Source of the DNA: Bacillota bacterium
GTDB taxonomy: Bacteria; Bacillota; Bacilli; Desulfuribacillales; Desulfuribacillaceae
Length of the DNA: 64,000 nt
Assembly (NCBI GenBank): GCA_023388635.1
Contig: JAEWFW010000043.1
Span: 124,001-188,000 of the forward strand
Reading direction: 5' to 3'
Part shown: positions 53,275-61,804 of the stretch, piece by piece
Numbering within the stretch: position 1 is the stretch's first letter
Layout: each line of letters begins with the position of its first letter
Translations under genes and position numbers: made by a program
Notes under the pieces: generated by a model
The model's database searches: none
What the model was told of the DNA's origin: nothing
What the model saw: the letters and a program-made list of their open reading frames with translations, nothing else

Positions 53275-53994
53275 TTATCTATATTTATTTAGCCACCATT
53301 CAGCAATCTCTACATCAAAGATTGTGTGAGTATCTCTCCCAGTAACCCATAACCTCTCTATCGGCACGCAATTTTTACCCATCCACCACCATGGACTAGG
53401 TCCTTCTTTTGTCTTTTCACTTCTTAAAAGGCTTTCAAACTTGACTGTCCAAGGGCCTTGATCATAAAAATAAACATCAGGATAGCTTTGGCGATTCGTA
53501 TCGACATTTTTCATTTCTAGAAACGGCTGCAAAAATCCATCGTTGCCAATCACCATCGCTCGATAAGGATGGTCATCCTGTGCTTTCCATACAGTCATAC
53601 AAGAATCAATCTCATGTTTTGATAATGTGGTTAAAACTGATTGGTCGATATCTTCAGCAGTTGTCATTACTGTATTGCCTAATAGGATAGTAATTGTTTG
53701 CAAATTTGTTTTTATTAAATCAGATACAACTTTTGATGCATGGAGTATTACGTCTCCATGATTAGTAAATGGTTGAGCCAATTCTACTGGACGATCAATT
53801 ATTTTAGCACCTAAACCGCATGCAACTTCTTTAATTAATGGACACTCTGTTGTGACATACACATCATCAATTTGTTCAGATTCCTGAGCCGCTTTAATAG
53901 AATAAAAAATAGAAGGCTGCCCGCCAATATTAACGATATTTTTATTTTCCAGAGTTTGATTGCCGCCTTTAGCAGTAATAATAGCTATATTCAT
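53275..53994 (-). CDS. NeuA-like CMP-acidic-sugar cytidylyltransferase (second copy)
   Basis: A 239-residue acylneuraminate cytidylyltransferase-type protein. It starts NIAIITAKGGNQTLENKNI, has YVTTECPLIKEVA, and ends with YDQGPWTVKFESLL and DTHTIFDVEIAEWWL. In the N-terminal loop, AKGGNQTLENKN replaces the usual A(R)xGSxxxxxKN, so the nucleotide-binding pocket is altered. The start codon overlaps the stop of the upstream gene (TGATG). It is clearly different from both the first copy and PseF, which suggests a third CMP-linked product. Confidence 0.8.
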   Translation of the reverse strand: MNIAIITAKGGNQTLENKNIVNIGGQPSIFYSIKAAQESEQIDDVYVTTECPLIKEVACGLGAKIIDRPVELAQPFTNHGDVILHASKVVSDLIKTNLQTITILLGNTVMTTAEDIDQSVLTTLSKHEIDSCMTVWKAQDDHPYRAMVIGNDGFLQPFLEMKNVDTNRQSYPDVYFYDQGPWTVKFESLLRSEKTKEGPSPWWWMGKNCVPIERLWVTGRDTHTIFDVEIAEWWLNKYR

Positions 53995-55718
53995 CAAATT
54001 GATCCTCCCGATAAATTTTCGCCCATTCTTATAATCTGATCACTAAGTTGTTCCTCACAAAAAATTTCATTATATAGCTTAATAGATTTTAATCCCTCTT
54101 GTTCATATAAACTTTTATTTCTCATTAATTTTTTTATATTTTCATTCAAGTCATTGGCATCCACAGATATCATCCCAACCTTTTGATAAATCTCTTCTAA
54201 AAATAAGTAATTATAACTGATAAACGGCAACCAAATAATAGGTTTCCCAAGTTTCATTGCTATAAAAGTAGCTGTTGAATAAATTGATATACAGATGTCA
54301 CATTTTAGAATACATTGTTCCAAACTTTCTTCAGGCTTTAAAATTTCAAAACTTATTTTAGATGCAATTAAGCTACTACACACCTCATCCATCGGGTGAG
54401 ATGGATGAGGCTTAAATTGAATATGACAACCAGTGATATCTTTTAGTGCCTCCATAAGTGTTGTAGTTAGCTTTATATTTTCGTCTGGCATTTGGAGCAA
54501 AACAAGAATACAAAAATTTATTGAATCTTCCTTATCTATATAGTCATTCGCATCCGGATGTTTATTAAAAATATAGATGTGCTCCTTGGGAAAATATTTC
54601 AACAAAACTTCCCTGCTAATTTTTTCTTGAACCATAAATAGACTCGGTAACGATCTAACATTTTCAGAACTAAATTCCTCTTTTAAGAAAGAGTTGGTTA
54701 GTCTCTTTGCAGAATAAAAATGCGGAGCTACAGAACAAACTTTTTTTCTAGAACTCTGTACTGCACCTGTGATCACTCTAGAATGAGGCGAATTAATAGG
54801 ACGTGCATGAAACCAAAAAGAATTTTTACAAGATTTTGCGAATTGTCTATACGCTTTGTAAAAAAATAAATATTTATAAAGAAAATCAATAGACACTTGA
54901 TTGATTTTCTTTAAATAATATTTAAATTCGGGTTCACTCTGTTGAAAAGATTGCTTTTTAATATAAGAATCAATCTTCCCCTTCAAGATTTCTGCCTCTT
55001 TCTTTAATTCCTTTTCCATTTTCGGTGTTATAAACCAATTCACACATACTGTCCCAGGTGATCTGAATAACTTTTTTACAGAATCCTCATTATCTGTTCC
55101 ATGAAATACAAATCCTATTTTCTCTCCTCTTTTTTTGAGGAGATCTGGCGCTGAACTATATCGTAATTTATGTGGCTTAGATTCATGTAAACAAAACCAA
55201 TATTTTATTCTAGTACCTAATATTTTATAATAAGCTTTTACAAACGGCTGTAAAATACGAAATAATAAATTGATATATTTATTAAAATAACTTCTTTTCT
55301 GATCATTTTTTATTTTCTGTATATTTGGCTTTTTAAAAAAATGACATTCAAAAACTACTTCCTTTTTCTTGCAAATTCTCCCGATCACTTCCTTTTTTAT
55401 ATCATCTAAATCACATTCGCAACGGATGATGCTCACTTGGTATTTCTCGATTAATACTCGTAATAGAGAACTAACAAAATATAAATAGAATAAATCATCA
55501 AAATTGTCTTGCCTTGATGTTCCTGGCATAAACCACCAAATGTTTAATCCTTCATATGATATGATCGGTTTTTGATACCAAAAACTTGTATGCTTATAAT
55601 ATAAATCAACAGCAACTTCAATTGCTTCTCTCTCAATAGAAATCATTGATTCATATGGTAAATTTAATTGTTTAATACGATAACCATAAGTTGTATCACT
55701 TACTATATCAATATCCAA
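53994..55718 (-). CDS. GT-B-type surface glycan transferase-like protein
   Basis: A 574-residue protein with no membrane helix. The C-terminal third resembles polysialyltransferase/capsule transferases of the GT-B fold: HIQFKPHPSHPMDEVCSS near 440, LEQCILKCDICISIYSTATF, AMKLGKPIIWLPFIS. The N-terminal half is unrecognised. A TTG start follows GAGGTGATC. It is coupled to the NeuA-like gene by stop-start overlap, so a CMP-sugar donor is plausible. Confidence in the transferase call is moderate. Confidence 0.65.
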   Translation of the reverse strand: MDIDIVSDTTYGYRIKQLNLPYESMISIEREAIEVAVDLYYKHTSFWYQKPIISYEGLNIWWFMPGTSRQDNFDDLFYLYFVSSLLRVLIEKYQVSIIRCECDLDDIKKEVIGRICKKKEVVFECHFFKKPNIQKIKNDQKRSYFNKYINLLFRILQPFVKAYYKILGTRIKYWFCLHESKPHKLRYSSAPDLLKKRGEKIGFVFHGTDNEDSVKKLFRSPGTVCVNWFITPKMEKELKKEAEILKGKIDSYIKKQSFQQSEPEFKYYLKKINQVSIDFLYKYLFFYKAYRQFAKSCKNSFWFHARPINSPHSRVITGAVQSSRKKVCSVAPHFYSAKRLTNSFLKEEFSSENVRSLPSLFMVQEKISREVLLKYFPKEHIYIFNKHPDANDYIDKEDSINFCILVLLQMPDENIKLTTTLMEALKDITGCHIQFKPHPSHPMDEVCSSLIASKISFEILKPEESLEQCILKCDICISIYSTATFIAMKLGKPIIWLPFISYNYLFLEEIYQKVGMISVDANDLNENIKKLMRNKSLYEQEGLKSIKLYNEIFCEEQLSDQIIRMGENLSGGSI

Positions 55719-55858
55719 CTGATCACCTCATTCAGTTTGCAACAATCTAATCATAAATTATTTCAGAAGATTATTGTGCTACTTCATTACATGCAAGTAA
55801 AGTATTCTATTGAGTAAGTTCATATAACGAAATAATAGTATTAACTTCTTTCGTTAAT

Positions 55859-58800
55859 CTAAGTCACTATAAACAAAGCTGGTCTGAAACCAACGTATGT
55901 AAAATTCTGATTTTTATCAGGGAAAATAAACGTTTTTACATTATCATAATTATCCATACCTCTTGCTACACAATAGTTAGTGAATTCATCTATATTTATA
56001 ACTTTGCCATTTGCCCGTGGATATTCCCCATACAGAGGAAAGTTCTTACAAAGACTAAAAGCATACTCAGTATACCAATTATATAACTTTGAAATTGCAA
56101 GAGAATTATCTTGATTTGCAAAAATATATCGATCAAAATCATTATTAGTAGGATAGCAACCATATGGCGTTGGAACGAATGAAGGTTTCCCTTCTCTATC
56201 TGCGTATGCATTTCCGCCATCTGGCAAACTAATCTGAAGCTTATGTTTATCAAAGTTTAATTTCTTACCATTTACTACACCTGCATTATTAAGCATATCC
56301 CATGAAATACTATGTTGTACATTGCGATCTGCTATTAGTTTTTTATTCCCTTGTTCATCATAACCTACCATTATGAAATAGAAATCACCGTCAGGAGTAT
56401 CTGATGACCGCTGTGAAATAAAGTCTGCCGTTTTTTCTCCAAATCCTGAGAACTCACCTACTTGGTTATATGAAGCTCGATAATGACATCGAATCTTCTT
56501 CCCAATTTCAAGCTCATCAACAGATACTACCTCATCTTCATATAGCAATCTTCCATCTTTATCAGTGACTACCCCATATAAACTAAGAATATCATCATCT
56601 AATAGGCGAATTTCTACTTCATGTGTTTTCCCTTCTAAACTCTCTTCCATAAAAATTACTTGGTACATATCTGGCGAACAGTTCTGATCGAGTTTTATAT
56701 TTTTAGCTGAGGTTTTGCATATTACATTATCTATTTTAACTTCAATATTATCAGAGCGATCACTTCTTGTAGAACCAAGAACCTTCAAGCTTCTTCCAAA
56801 AAAACGAAAGCGAATCATGCTGTCTTTTTTATTTGAATAATTCTCCGAAATATTAAATCTATGAGATAATACCGGCAAATAGTTACATTCCTGCCACTCA
56901 CCTTCATAAACCAACTCTGAACTGTTACACGGATAAAATCTATAGGCACTCAAACTGTTCTGAGTACGCTTGATATACGTTTCCATTTGTTTGTCTATAT
57001 ATTGAATGACAGGCACCATCTCTTCCAAGGTTTCCTTCGTTAACGTAATGTAATGATAGAAGGGTTGATAAAAAATCTTTGCCCTTTCTAGGAAATCATC
57101 CACATGTATGATTTCTTGCGATTGTTTAGCAAGCTGCTCTTTATGAACATGAATAATTCTTTCTATAAATACTTTATAAACATCCGTCTTCGTCAATTTA
57201 GTAAACTGTTTATCAAATTCTACAAACGCCGACTTTAAGCCCTTTCGATCTTCTCGATTCTGATATTTTCTGATTTTCTCAAAAACATGGAGAATATCTT
57301 CATACGTTCTACGGAAGATTCTAATAGATTGATTCATTTGTTTGATCTGCTTACCTACAAAATCCATATCATAAAATGTGTCCCCATTTCTCTGATACCA
57401 ATCGCGATCGACACATGTATTTTCGCTATTTATATGATGACTCTCCAAAATCTGCTCAATCACAGTTTCTAATGGTATAAACTGTGCACCTTGAATCGCA
57501 GCTCCGCCTTTCGTCGTATTAATAATATTTCCGCTCTCCCATTGAGCGATATAATATTCCATCTTTTCTCTCATTTGACTAAAAGAATAGTTCGTTTCAA
57601 TTAAATTACCATAAACATCAAGCACTTGCTTTCTTTCTTTGAGATCTTTCTCTTTTACAGCAACATCACGCCCATATCCATCAACTTTTACTGATTTCGC
57701 GTAATAAAATTCGTTATAGAAAGCCAGGTTCTGTCCAACTAATACGATTGGATTGGCTCCTAATTTCATTGCAAGTTGTAATGTTACAATAGCAATGGTT
57801 GGAGCATCATTGACAACATCAATGGTTTGTCCATCTTTTCGTTTAAAATAATATTGAGATACCGTATCTTGACTTGTTACCATATGTAATTTTGGACCTT
57901 TATATTCTGTCAATGTCTCAAAACCGACACTTGTACCATAAATCATCGGAACCGTGTCAATCTCTTGGCGGATCATTGAGGAATACACCTGGTAATTATG
58001 GTTTTGAGGATCGTAGGTACATACAGCATCTGGATAAATACCCTCGGCAATCAACGCTTTATTAGCGGAACCAACAGCAAATATATAGGCTAACCCCTTA
58101 TCTTTAATATGGCGCAAGTTATTATATTCCTCTTGCAACGAAGGTCCTGCTGCAACAATAATAATCGGTTTGTCTTGGAAATGTTCTTTCAAGTCTAGTA
58201 GAATGTTAGGTGATTGTAGAGTGGTCGATAAATTCATCAAACTATTGATAACCCAACGTTTAGCAAAGGCGAACTCAACATTCGTATCTGCTCTACGATT
58301 TCTAAGTTGTTCAATAAAATATTCTGTGAAATACGTCCATTTATCTTTATAGATATTTTCATAACTTGGGTACGTTAAGAGTCCAATGGGTTCATGAATC
58401 TCATTCGATAATGCAGTCAAAAAACTCTGGCAATCGCTTTGAGTTTGTTCTACATGAATAAATCGAAATTTTCTATTAAAAAACCCTTGCATATCTCTTG
58501 CATGCAGGCATTGACGAAATACTTCAATATCCGGCTCATAAATTGACCACGCTTTATCAGGAAACCTTTGTTTAAATATGTCGATATGATACCCCATTCC
58601 TACACCATAAAAAAGTACGTGAGGGTATTGTTCGATTGTTTTCGCATGGTGTTCAATAAACTTCTCTGCTTCACGTATCGGGTCATATTTACTATGTAAA
58701 AACAGCTCACGGCTCTGTTCAACAACCTTTAATGTCGTTACGTTATTTTTAGCTAAATGCACTTCTACCGAATAGTTTAGAGATGTAGTCGAAACCATTC

Positions 58801-58864
58801 GGACTCTTTTGCATATAGTATCTGAAATTGTCTGTAATCGCTCTAAATTTTTCTTGAAATACAT
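55859..58864 (-). CDS. Giant Maf (motility accessory factor) flagellin glycosyltransferase with extra C-terminal domains
   Basis: A 1001-residue protein. Residues 1-640 match the Maf family: LFYGVGMGYHIDIFKQRFPD (81-102), the DUF115 core IIIVAAGPSLQEEYNNL (234-250), ALIAEGIYPDAVCTYDPQ (270-287), PIVLVGQNLAFYNEFYYA (372-389) and a helical C-part. Maf proteins transfer pseudaminic or legionaminic acid to Ser/Thr of flagellin in the cytoplasm. Residues about 650-765 look like a beta-rich carbohydrate-binding domain. Residues about 780-1001 (ISWDMLNNAGVVNGKKL, NNDFDRYIFANQDN, ending YVGFRPALFIV) resemble C-terminal modules of phage tail and surface proteins with a lectin/FGE-like fold. Usual Maf length is about 600-650. 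Confidence 0.85.
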   Translation of the reverse strand: MYFKKNLERLQTISDTICKRVRMVSTTSLNYSVEVHLAKNNVTTLKVVEQSRELFLHSKYDPIREAEKFIEHHAKTIEQYPHVLFYGVGMGYHIDIFKQRFPDKAWSIYEPDIEVFRQCLHARDMQGFFNRKFRFIHVEQTQSDCQSFLTALSNEIHEPIGLLTYPSYENIYKDKWTYFTEYFIEQLRNRRADTNVEFAFAKRWVINSLMNLSTTLQSPNILLDLKEHFQDKPIIIVAAGPSLQEEYNNLRHIKDKGLAYIFAVGSANKALIAEGIYPDAVCTYDPQNHNYQVYSSMIRQEIDTVPMIYGTSVGFETLTEYKGPKLHMVTSQDTVSQYYFKRKDGQTIDVVNDAPTIAIVTLQLAMKLGANPIVLVGQNLAFYNEFYYAKSVKVDGYGRDVAVKEKDLKERKQVLDVYGNLIETNYSFSQMREKMEYYIAQWESGNIINTTKGGAAIQGAQFIPLETVIEQILESHHINSENTCVDRDWYQRNGDTFYDMDFVGKQIKQMNQSIRIFRRTYEDILHVFEKIRKYQNREDRKGLKSAFVEFDKQFTKLTKTDVYKVFIERIIHVHKEQLAKQSQEIIHVDDFLERAKIFYQPFYHYITLTKETLEEMVPVIQYIDKQMETYIKRTQNSLSAYRFYPCNSSELVYEGEWQECNYLPVLSHRFNISENYSNKKDSMIRFRFFGRSLKVLGSTRSDRSDNIEVKIDNVICKTSAKNIKLDQNCSPDMYQVIFMEESLEGKTHEVEIRLLDDDILSLYGVVTDKDGRLLYEDEVVSVDELEIGKKIRCHYRASYNQVGEFSGFGEKTADFISQRSSDTPDGDFYFIMVGYDEQGNKKLIADRNVQHSISWDMLNNAGVVNGKKLNFDKHKLQISLPDGGNAYADREGKPSFVPTPYGCYPTNNDFDRYIFANQDNSLAISKLYNWYTEYAFSLCKNFPLYGEYPRANGKVINIDEFTNYCVARGMDNYDNVKTFIFPDKNQNFTYVGFRPALFIVT

Positions 58865-58911
58865 ACCAAATATCCTCCGATAAAGATTATCTTTCCTGCA
58901 AATAGACTAAA

Positions 58912-59916
58912 CTATCCGATTTTATTATCGCTTTCTGCGGGTCGCAAAAGTATCTGTTCAATCTCCGCTTTAGATAGTATCGGAAGTTGATCTGAACTAT
59001 ATCGTTTAGCAATCGTTTGGTTATGAATGTTTACTTTATTAAAATTACGGATACAAAACATATCCTCCAGCTCCAGTGCGTACAACGATTCGTCTTCTGT
59101 CATGAGTTCTTCAAACATCTTTTCACCGGTCCTCAAACCAATTTTCTCGACTTGAATTATCTCCCGCTCTATTTGCAGTTCGGAAGAAAGATGGTCAACA
59201 TATACTTCTGCCAAATCCTGCAATCGAATAACCGGCATCTTAAGTACAAAAATTTCTCCACCTGTCGCCTTCTCACTAGACTTTAGCAATAAAGATACTG
59301 CTTGATCAATTGACATCATAAAACGTGTCATCTTCGGCTCGGTAATTGTAATCATCCTGCTACTGACGATCTGCTCCCGCCATAGCGGAAGTACTGATCC
59401 CCTGGTCTCCATAACATTACCGAAACGAACCGCAGAGAAAACCGTTTCCGCTTTACCTTTAGAATAATCGGCAGAAGCAGTTAATCGTTCCGCTAGCAAT
59501 TTCGTTGCCCCCATCGTATTTGTCGGGGAGACTGCTTTATCACTGCTTGCATAAATCACCCTCTGAACCTTATGCTCTAAGGCGCATTCGATTACATTTT
59601 GGGTTCCGATTACATTTGTCTTAACTGCTTCAAAGGGGTCATATTCACAAGCAGGCACATGCTTCATCGCAGCCAAATTGAACACGATATCAATATCATT
59701 CATTGCGCGCGACACACGCTCCTTATCGCGAACATCCCCGAGCAAAAAACGGATATTGTTATATTTCATCAAGCGCTCTTTCATCATAAACTGTTTATAT
59801 TCGTCTCTGCTGAATATACGAATAACCGCTGGATTTAAAGTCAGCAGTTTCTCTGTCATTGCTTGCCCGATCGTACCTGTACCACCTATGATGAGTACCT
59901 TTTTATCTGTAAACAT
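58912..59916 (-). CDS. pseB: UDP-GlcNAc 4,6-dehydratase (5-inverting)
   Basis: PseB starts pseudaminic-acid synthesis by turning UDP-GlcNAc into the 4-keto-6-deoxy-L-altro sugar. The 334-residue SDR has VLIIGGTGTIGQAMTEKL, LGDVRDKERVSRAM, FNLAAMKHVPACEYDPFEAV, and ASSDKAVSPTNTMGATKLLAER, the hallmark block of the PseB/FlaA1 group with the SDK residues. It is the first gene of the island and lies next to flagellin. An inverted repeat about 55 bases upstream may be its operator. Confidence 0.93.
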   Translation of the reverse strand: MFTDKKVLIIGGTGTIGQAMTEKLLTLNPAVIRIFSRDEYKQFMMKERLMKYNNIRFLLGDVRDKERVSRAMNDIDIVFNLAAMKHVPACEYDPFEAVKTNVIGTQNVIECALEHKVQRVIYASSDKAVSPTNTMGATKLLAERLTASADYSKGKAETVFSAVRFGNVMETRGSVLPLWREQIVSSRMITITEPKMTRFMMSIDQAVSLLLKSSEKATGGEIFVLKMPVIRLQDLAEVYVDHLSSELQIEREIIQVEKIGLRTGEKMFEELMTEDESLYALELEDMFCIRNFNKVNIHNQTIAKRYSSDQLPILSKAEIEQILLRPAESDNKIG

Positions 59917-59971
59917 AGTTCCACATCCAAATATAATAAATTATTTATAGTGTTCAATCTCACAATAGTAT

Positions 59972-60003
59972 ATACTTATTTGTAAACACACTTAAATAAG
60001 TAT
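59972..60003 (-). promoter_or_regulatory. Inverted repeat upstream of pseB
   Basis: ATACTTATTT (59972-59981) and AAATAAGTAT (59994-60003) are perfect 10-base complements with a 12-base spacer. They lie in the only sizeable gap at the head of the island and could be an operator or an RNA hairpin. No sigma-D box was found here. Confidence 0.45.
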
Positions 60004-60041
60004 CGACAAAATTACGAAGCTTATTAATGACCTTTCGTAAT

Positions 60042-60422
60042 CTAACTACTTCTGAGATATAAGTTTTTTTGCCATAGACGCAACACTTCTAGTATTTCAT
60101 ATTCTAGCAAATCAGACATCAAGATAAGGTCACGATTTTGTATCGCCGACACCAATTCATTCAAAATATTAAGAATATGCTCCTGATCAACTATCATCCC
60201 CAATCTATCAAAAGTCGGCGCAGTTAGAATCGCCACTTCAAAAGACCATTGTAGACCTTCAATTACTTGTACAAGCAGCGTGAAAGCTTCCTTCTCATCT
60301 TTAACCTCAATATATTCCAGTACCTTTTCAATACCTTGGATCAATTTGGGCAAATATTCTTTTAGGCTTTCAACGCTTTCATAAATGAGCTGTTCGTTTT
60401 GTTCATTATTTTGCTCTGTCAT
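60042..60422 (-). CDS. Small acidic helical protein after flagellin
   Basis: A 126-residue protein, mostly helical and acidic (EQNNEQNEQLIYESVESLKEY), with no membrane segment or known motif. Its ribosome site AAGGAG lies just past the flagellin terminator, so low read-through from hag could express it. Size, charge and position are reminiscent of export or assembly chaperones for flagellar proteins, but I do not recognise a family, and the role is unknown. Confidence 0.55.
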   Translation of the reverse strand: MTEQNNEQNEQLIYESVESLKEYLPKLIQGIEKVLEYIEVKDEKEAFTLLVQVIEGLQWSFEVAILTAPTFDRLGMIVDQEHILNILNELVSAIQNRDLILMSDLLEYEILEVLRLWQKNLYLRSS

Positions 60423-60440
60423 AATCTATAAACTCCTTAT

Positions 60441-60477
60441 TAAAAATAAGGCTGACCAACGAATATTGGTCAGCCTT
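60441..60477 (-). terminator. Flagellin gene terminator
   Basis: AAGGCTGACCAA (60448-60459) and TTGGTCAGCCTT (60466-60477) form a perfect 12-bp stem with a 6-base loop. On the minus strand an ATTTTTA run follows. It lies about 20 bases after the flagellin stop and isolates the strong hag transcript from the modification genes. Confidence 0.88.
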
Positions 60478-60496
60478 TGTTGGCTTTTAACTCTTA

Positions 60497-61315
60497 TTAT
60501 CCTAACAATTGAAGTACTGATTGAGGAGCCATGTTAGCTTGTGCTAGCATTGCCGTAGCAGCTTGAGAAAGGATATTTTGTTTTGTAAATGACATCATTT
60601 CTTTCGCCATATCTACGTCACGAACGCGAGATTCAGCAGCCTGCAAATTCTCAGCAGCGTTGTCAAGATTTCTTGTAGTGTACTCCAAACGATTTTGAAT
60701 AGCACCCAAGTCTGCACGCTGTGATGAAAGCTTAGTGATCGCACTGTCAATAGTCGTAATTGCAGTATTTGCACCAGATTGAGTTGCAACAGAAACGGCT
60801 GCAACATCTAACCCATCTGTTCCTGCACCCATGTTTTCGATACCAATAGTTAATGATTGACTTGCGTTAGCACCAATATGAATGACCTTTCCAGAAAAGC
60901 TTCCATTAAGTAGCTTCTGAGTATTAAATTCAGTATCAGTACCGATACGATCTAACTCTGCAACTAGTGCAGTAATCTCTTTTTGTATCTCTTGTCTGTC
61001 GGCATCTACGTTCGTATCACTTGAAGACTGTACAGCCAATTCTCTCATTCTTTGAAGAACTGCGTGCGCCTCATTCAATGCACCCTCTGCCGTTTGGATC
61101 AAAGAAATACCATCCTGAGCATTTCGGCTTGCTTGATTTAGACCGCGAATTTGACCTCTCATTTTTTCGGAGATTGCAAGACCTGCTGCGTCGTCTCCGG
61201 CACGGTTAATACGGAATCCTGAAGATAATTTCTCCATTGATTTCCCTACACCAGCGTTGTTCATACCTAATTGACGGTGTGAGTTAACTGCCATTACGTT
61301 GTTATTAATTCTCAT
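60497..61315 (-). CDS. hag: Flagellin
   Basis: Filament subunit, 272 residues from ATG 61315 (MRINNNVMAVNSHRQLG). The frame is open 12 codons upstream but AAGGAGGAA precedes this ATG. The N-terminal D0/D1 helices (1-140, KSMEKLSSGFRINRAGDDAAG, RMRELAVQSSSDT) and C-terminal D1/D0 (190-272, RDVDMAKEMMSFTKQNILSQ to QSVLQLLG) are complete. The exposed middle (about 145-190) is short but rich in Ser, Thr, Asn and Gly, offering O-glycosylation sites. B. subtilis Hag is about 304. It is preceded by a sigma-D promoter and CsrA sites. Confidence 0.97.
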   Translation of the reverse strand: MRINNNVMAVNSHRQLGMNNAGVGKSMEKLSSGFRINRAGDDAAGLAISEKMRGQIRGLNQASRNAQDGISLIQTAEGALNEAHAVLQRMRELAVQSSSDTNVDADRQEIQKEITALVAELDRIGTDTEFNTQKLLNGSFSGKVIHIGANASQSLTIGIENMGAGTDGLDVAAVSVATQSGANTAITTIDSAITKLSSQRADLGAIQNRLEYTTRNLDNAAENLQAAESRVRDVDMAKEMMSFTKQNILSQAATAMLAQANMAPQSVLQLLG

Positions 61316-61321
61316 TGTAAA

Positions 61322-61355
61322 TTCCTCCTTGATTTTTCTCGTCACGTCCATGTGA
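61322..61355 (-). promoter_or_regulatory. CsrA-binding sites in the flagellin leader
   Basis: In the hag leader RNA, TCACATGGACGTGA (61342-61355) folds into a small hairpin with GGA in the loop, matching the known CsrA consensus ACANGGANGU. A second GGA-containing site overlaps the Shine-Dalgarno AAGGAGGAA (61322-61330). This is the two-site arrangement by which CsrA blocks flagellin translation until FliW titrates it. Confidence 0.82.
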
Positions 61356-61444
61356 CTTGTAATTTACAGCTGTCTGCTGTTTAAAGCTAAGTATTCAGCA
61401 ATAGGACTCTCGTACCATTACTGTTTTACTATTGTTGTAATTAT

Positions 61445-61471
61445 TATCGGTATATTTTTATTTTTTGTTAA
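61445..61471 (-). promoter_or_regulatory. Sigma-D promoter of flagellin
   Basis: Minus strand TAAC (61468-61471), 15 bases, ACCGATAA (61445-61452), close to TAAA-N15-GCCGATAT. It would give a leader of roughly 120 bases that contains the CsrA sites. Confidence 0.78.
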
Positions 61472-61556
61472 CAGCCAAATTTAACATTTACGCTAAATTA
61501 TACTTGTAAATCGCCGATTACCTCTCTAATAATCGTTCTTTCTTCAATTTATAATT

Positions 61557-61802
61557 TCACTTTTCTTTTTCTTGAAATGTAAATCCTTTGATATCATTAA
61601 CGATACTAGCAGTACTCTCTATATTCATTGCTTCCCTATTCGTCTCCGCCACTTCATCACGCAACTCTTTACGAAGAACGGAGACTTTCTTAGGTGCATT
61701 GATGCCGATCTTCACACTGTCACCTTCGACTCCGAGGATGCTAATTTCAATATCTTGCCCGATGATGATCGACTGGTTCTTTTTTCTTGAAAGTACGAGC
61801 AT
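61557..61802 (-). CDS. csrA: Carbon storage regulator CsrA
   Basis: An 81-residue RNA-binding protein starting MLVLSRKKNQSIIIGQDIEI, with GDSVKIGINAPKKVSVLR, the strands and Arg that contact GGA in RNA. It represses flagellin translation. It starts two bases before the end of fliW in transcription order, in the standard fliW-csrA-hag arrangement. The C-terminal tail (about 60-81) is longer than in enterobacterial CsrA, as in other FliW-bearing bacteria. Confidence 0.97.
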   Translation of the reverse strand: MLVLSRKKNQSIIIGQDIEISILGVEGDSVKIGINAPKKVSVLRKELRDEVAETNREAMNIESTASIVNDIKGFTFQEKEK

Positions 61803-61804
61803 GC

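Noticed and set aside
53004..53345. Plus-strand 113-codon frame in the island
   Set aside because: No ribosome site, unusual composition, overlaps the NeuA-like gene; a shadow frame.
55859..58864. Diversity-generating retroelement target (lectin-like C-terminus ending in a GFR motif)
   Set aside because: No reverse transcriptase, no template repeat and no adenine-biased variable repeat were seen near the gene.
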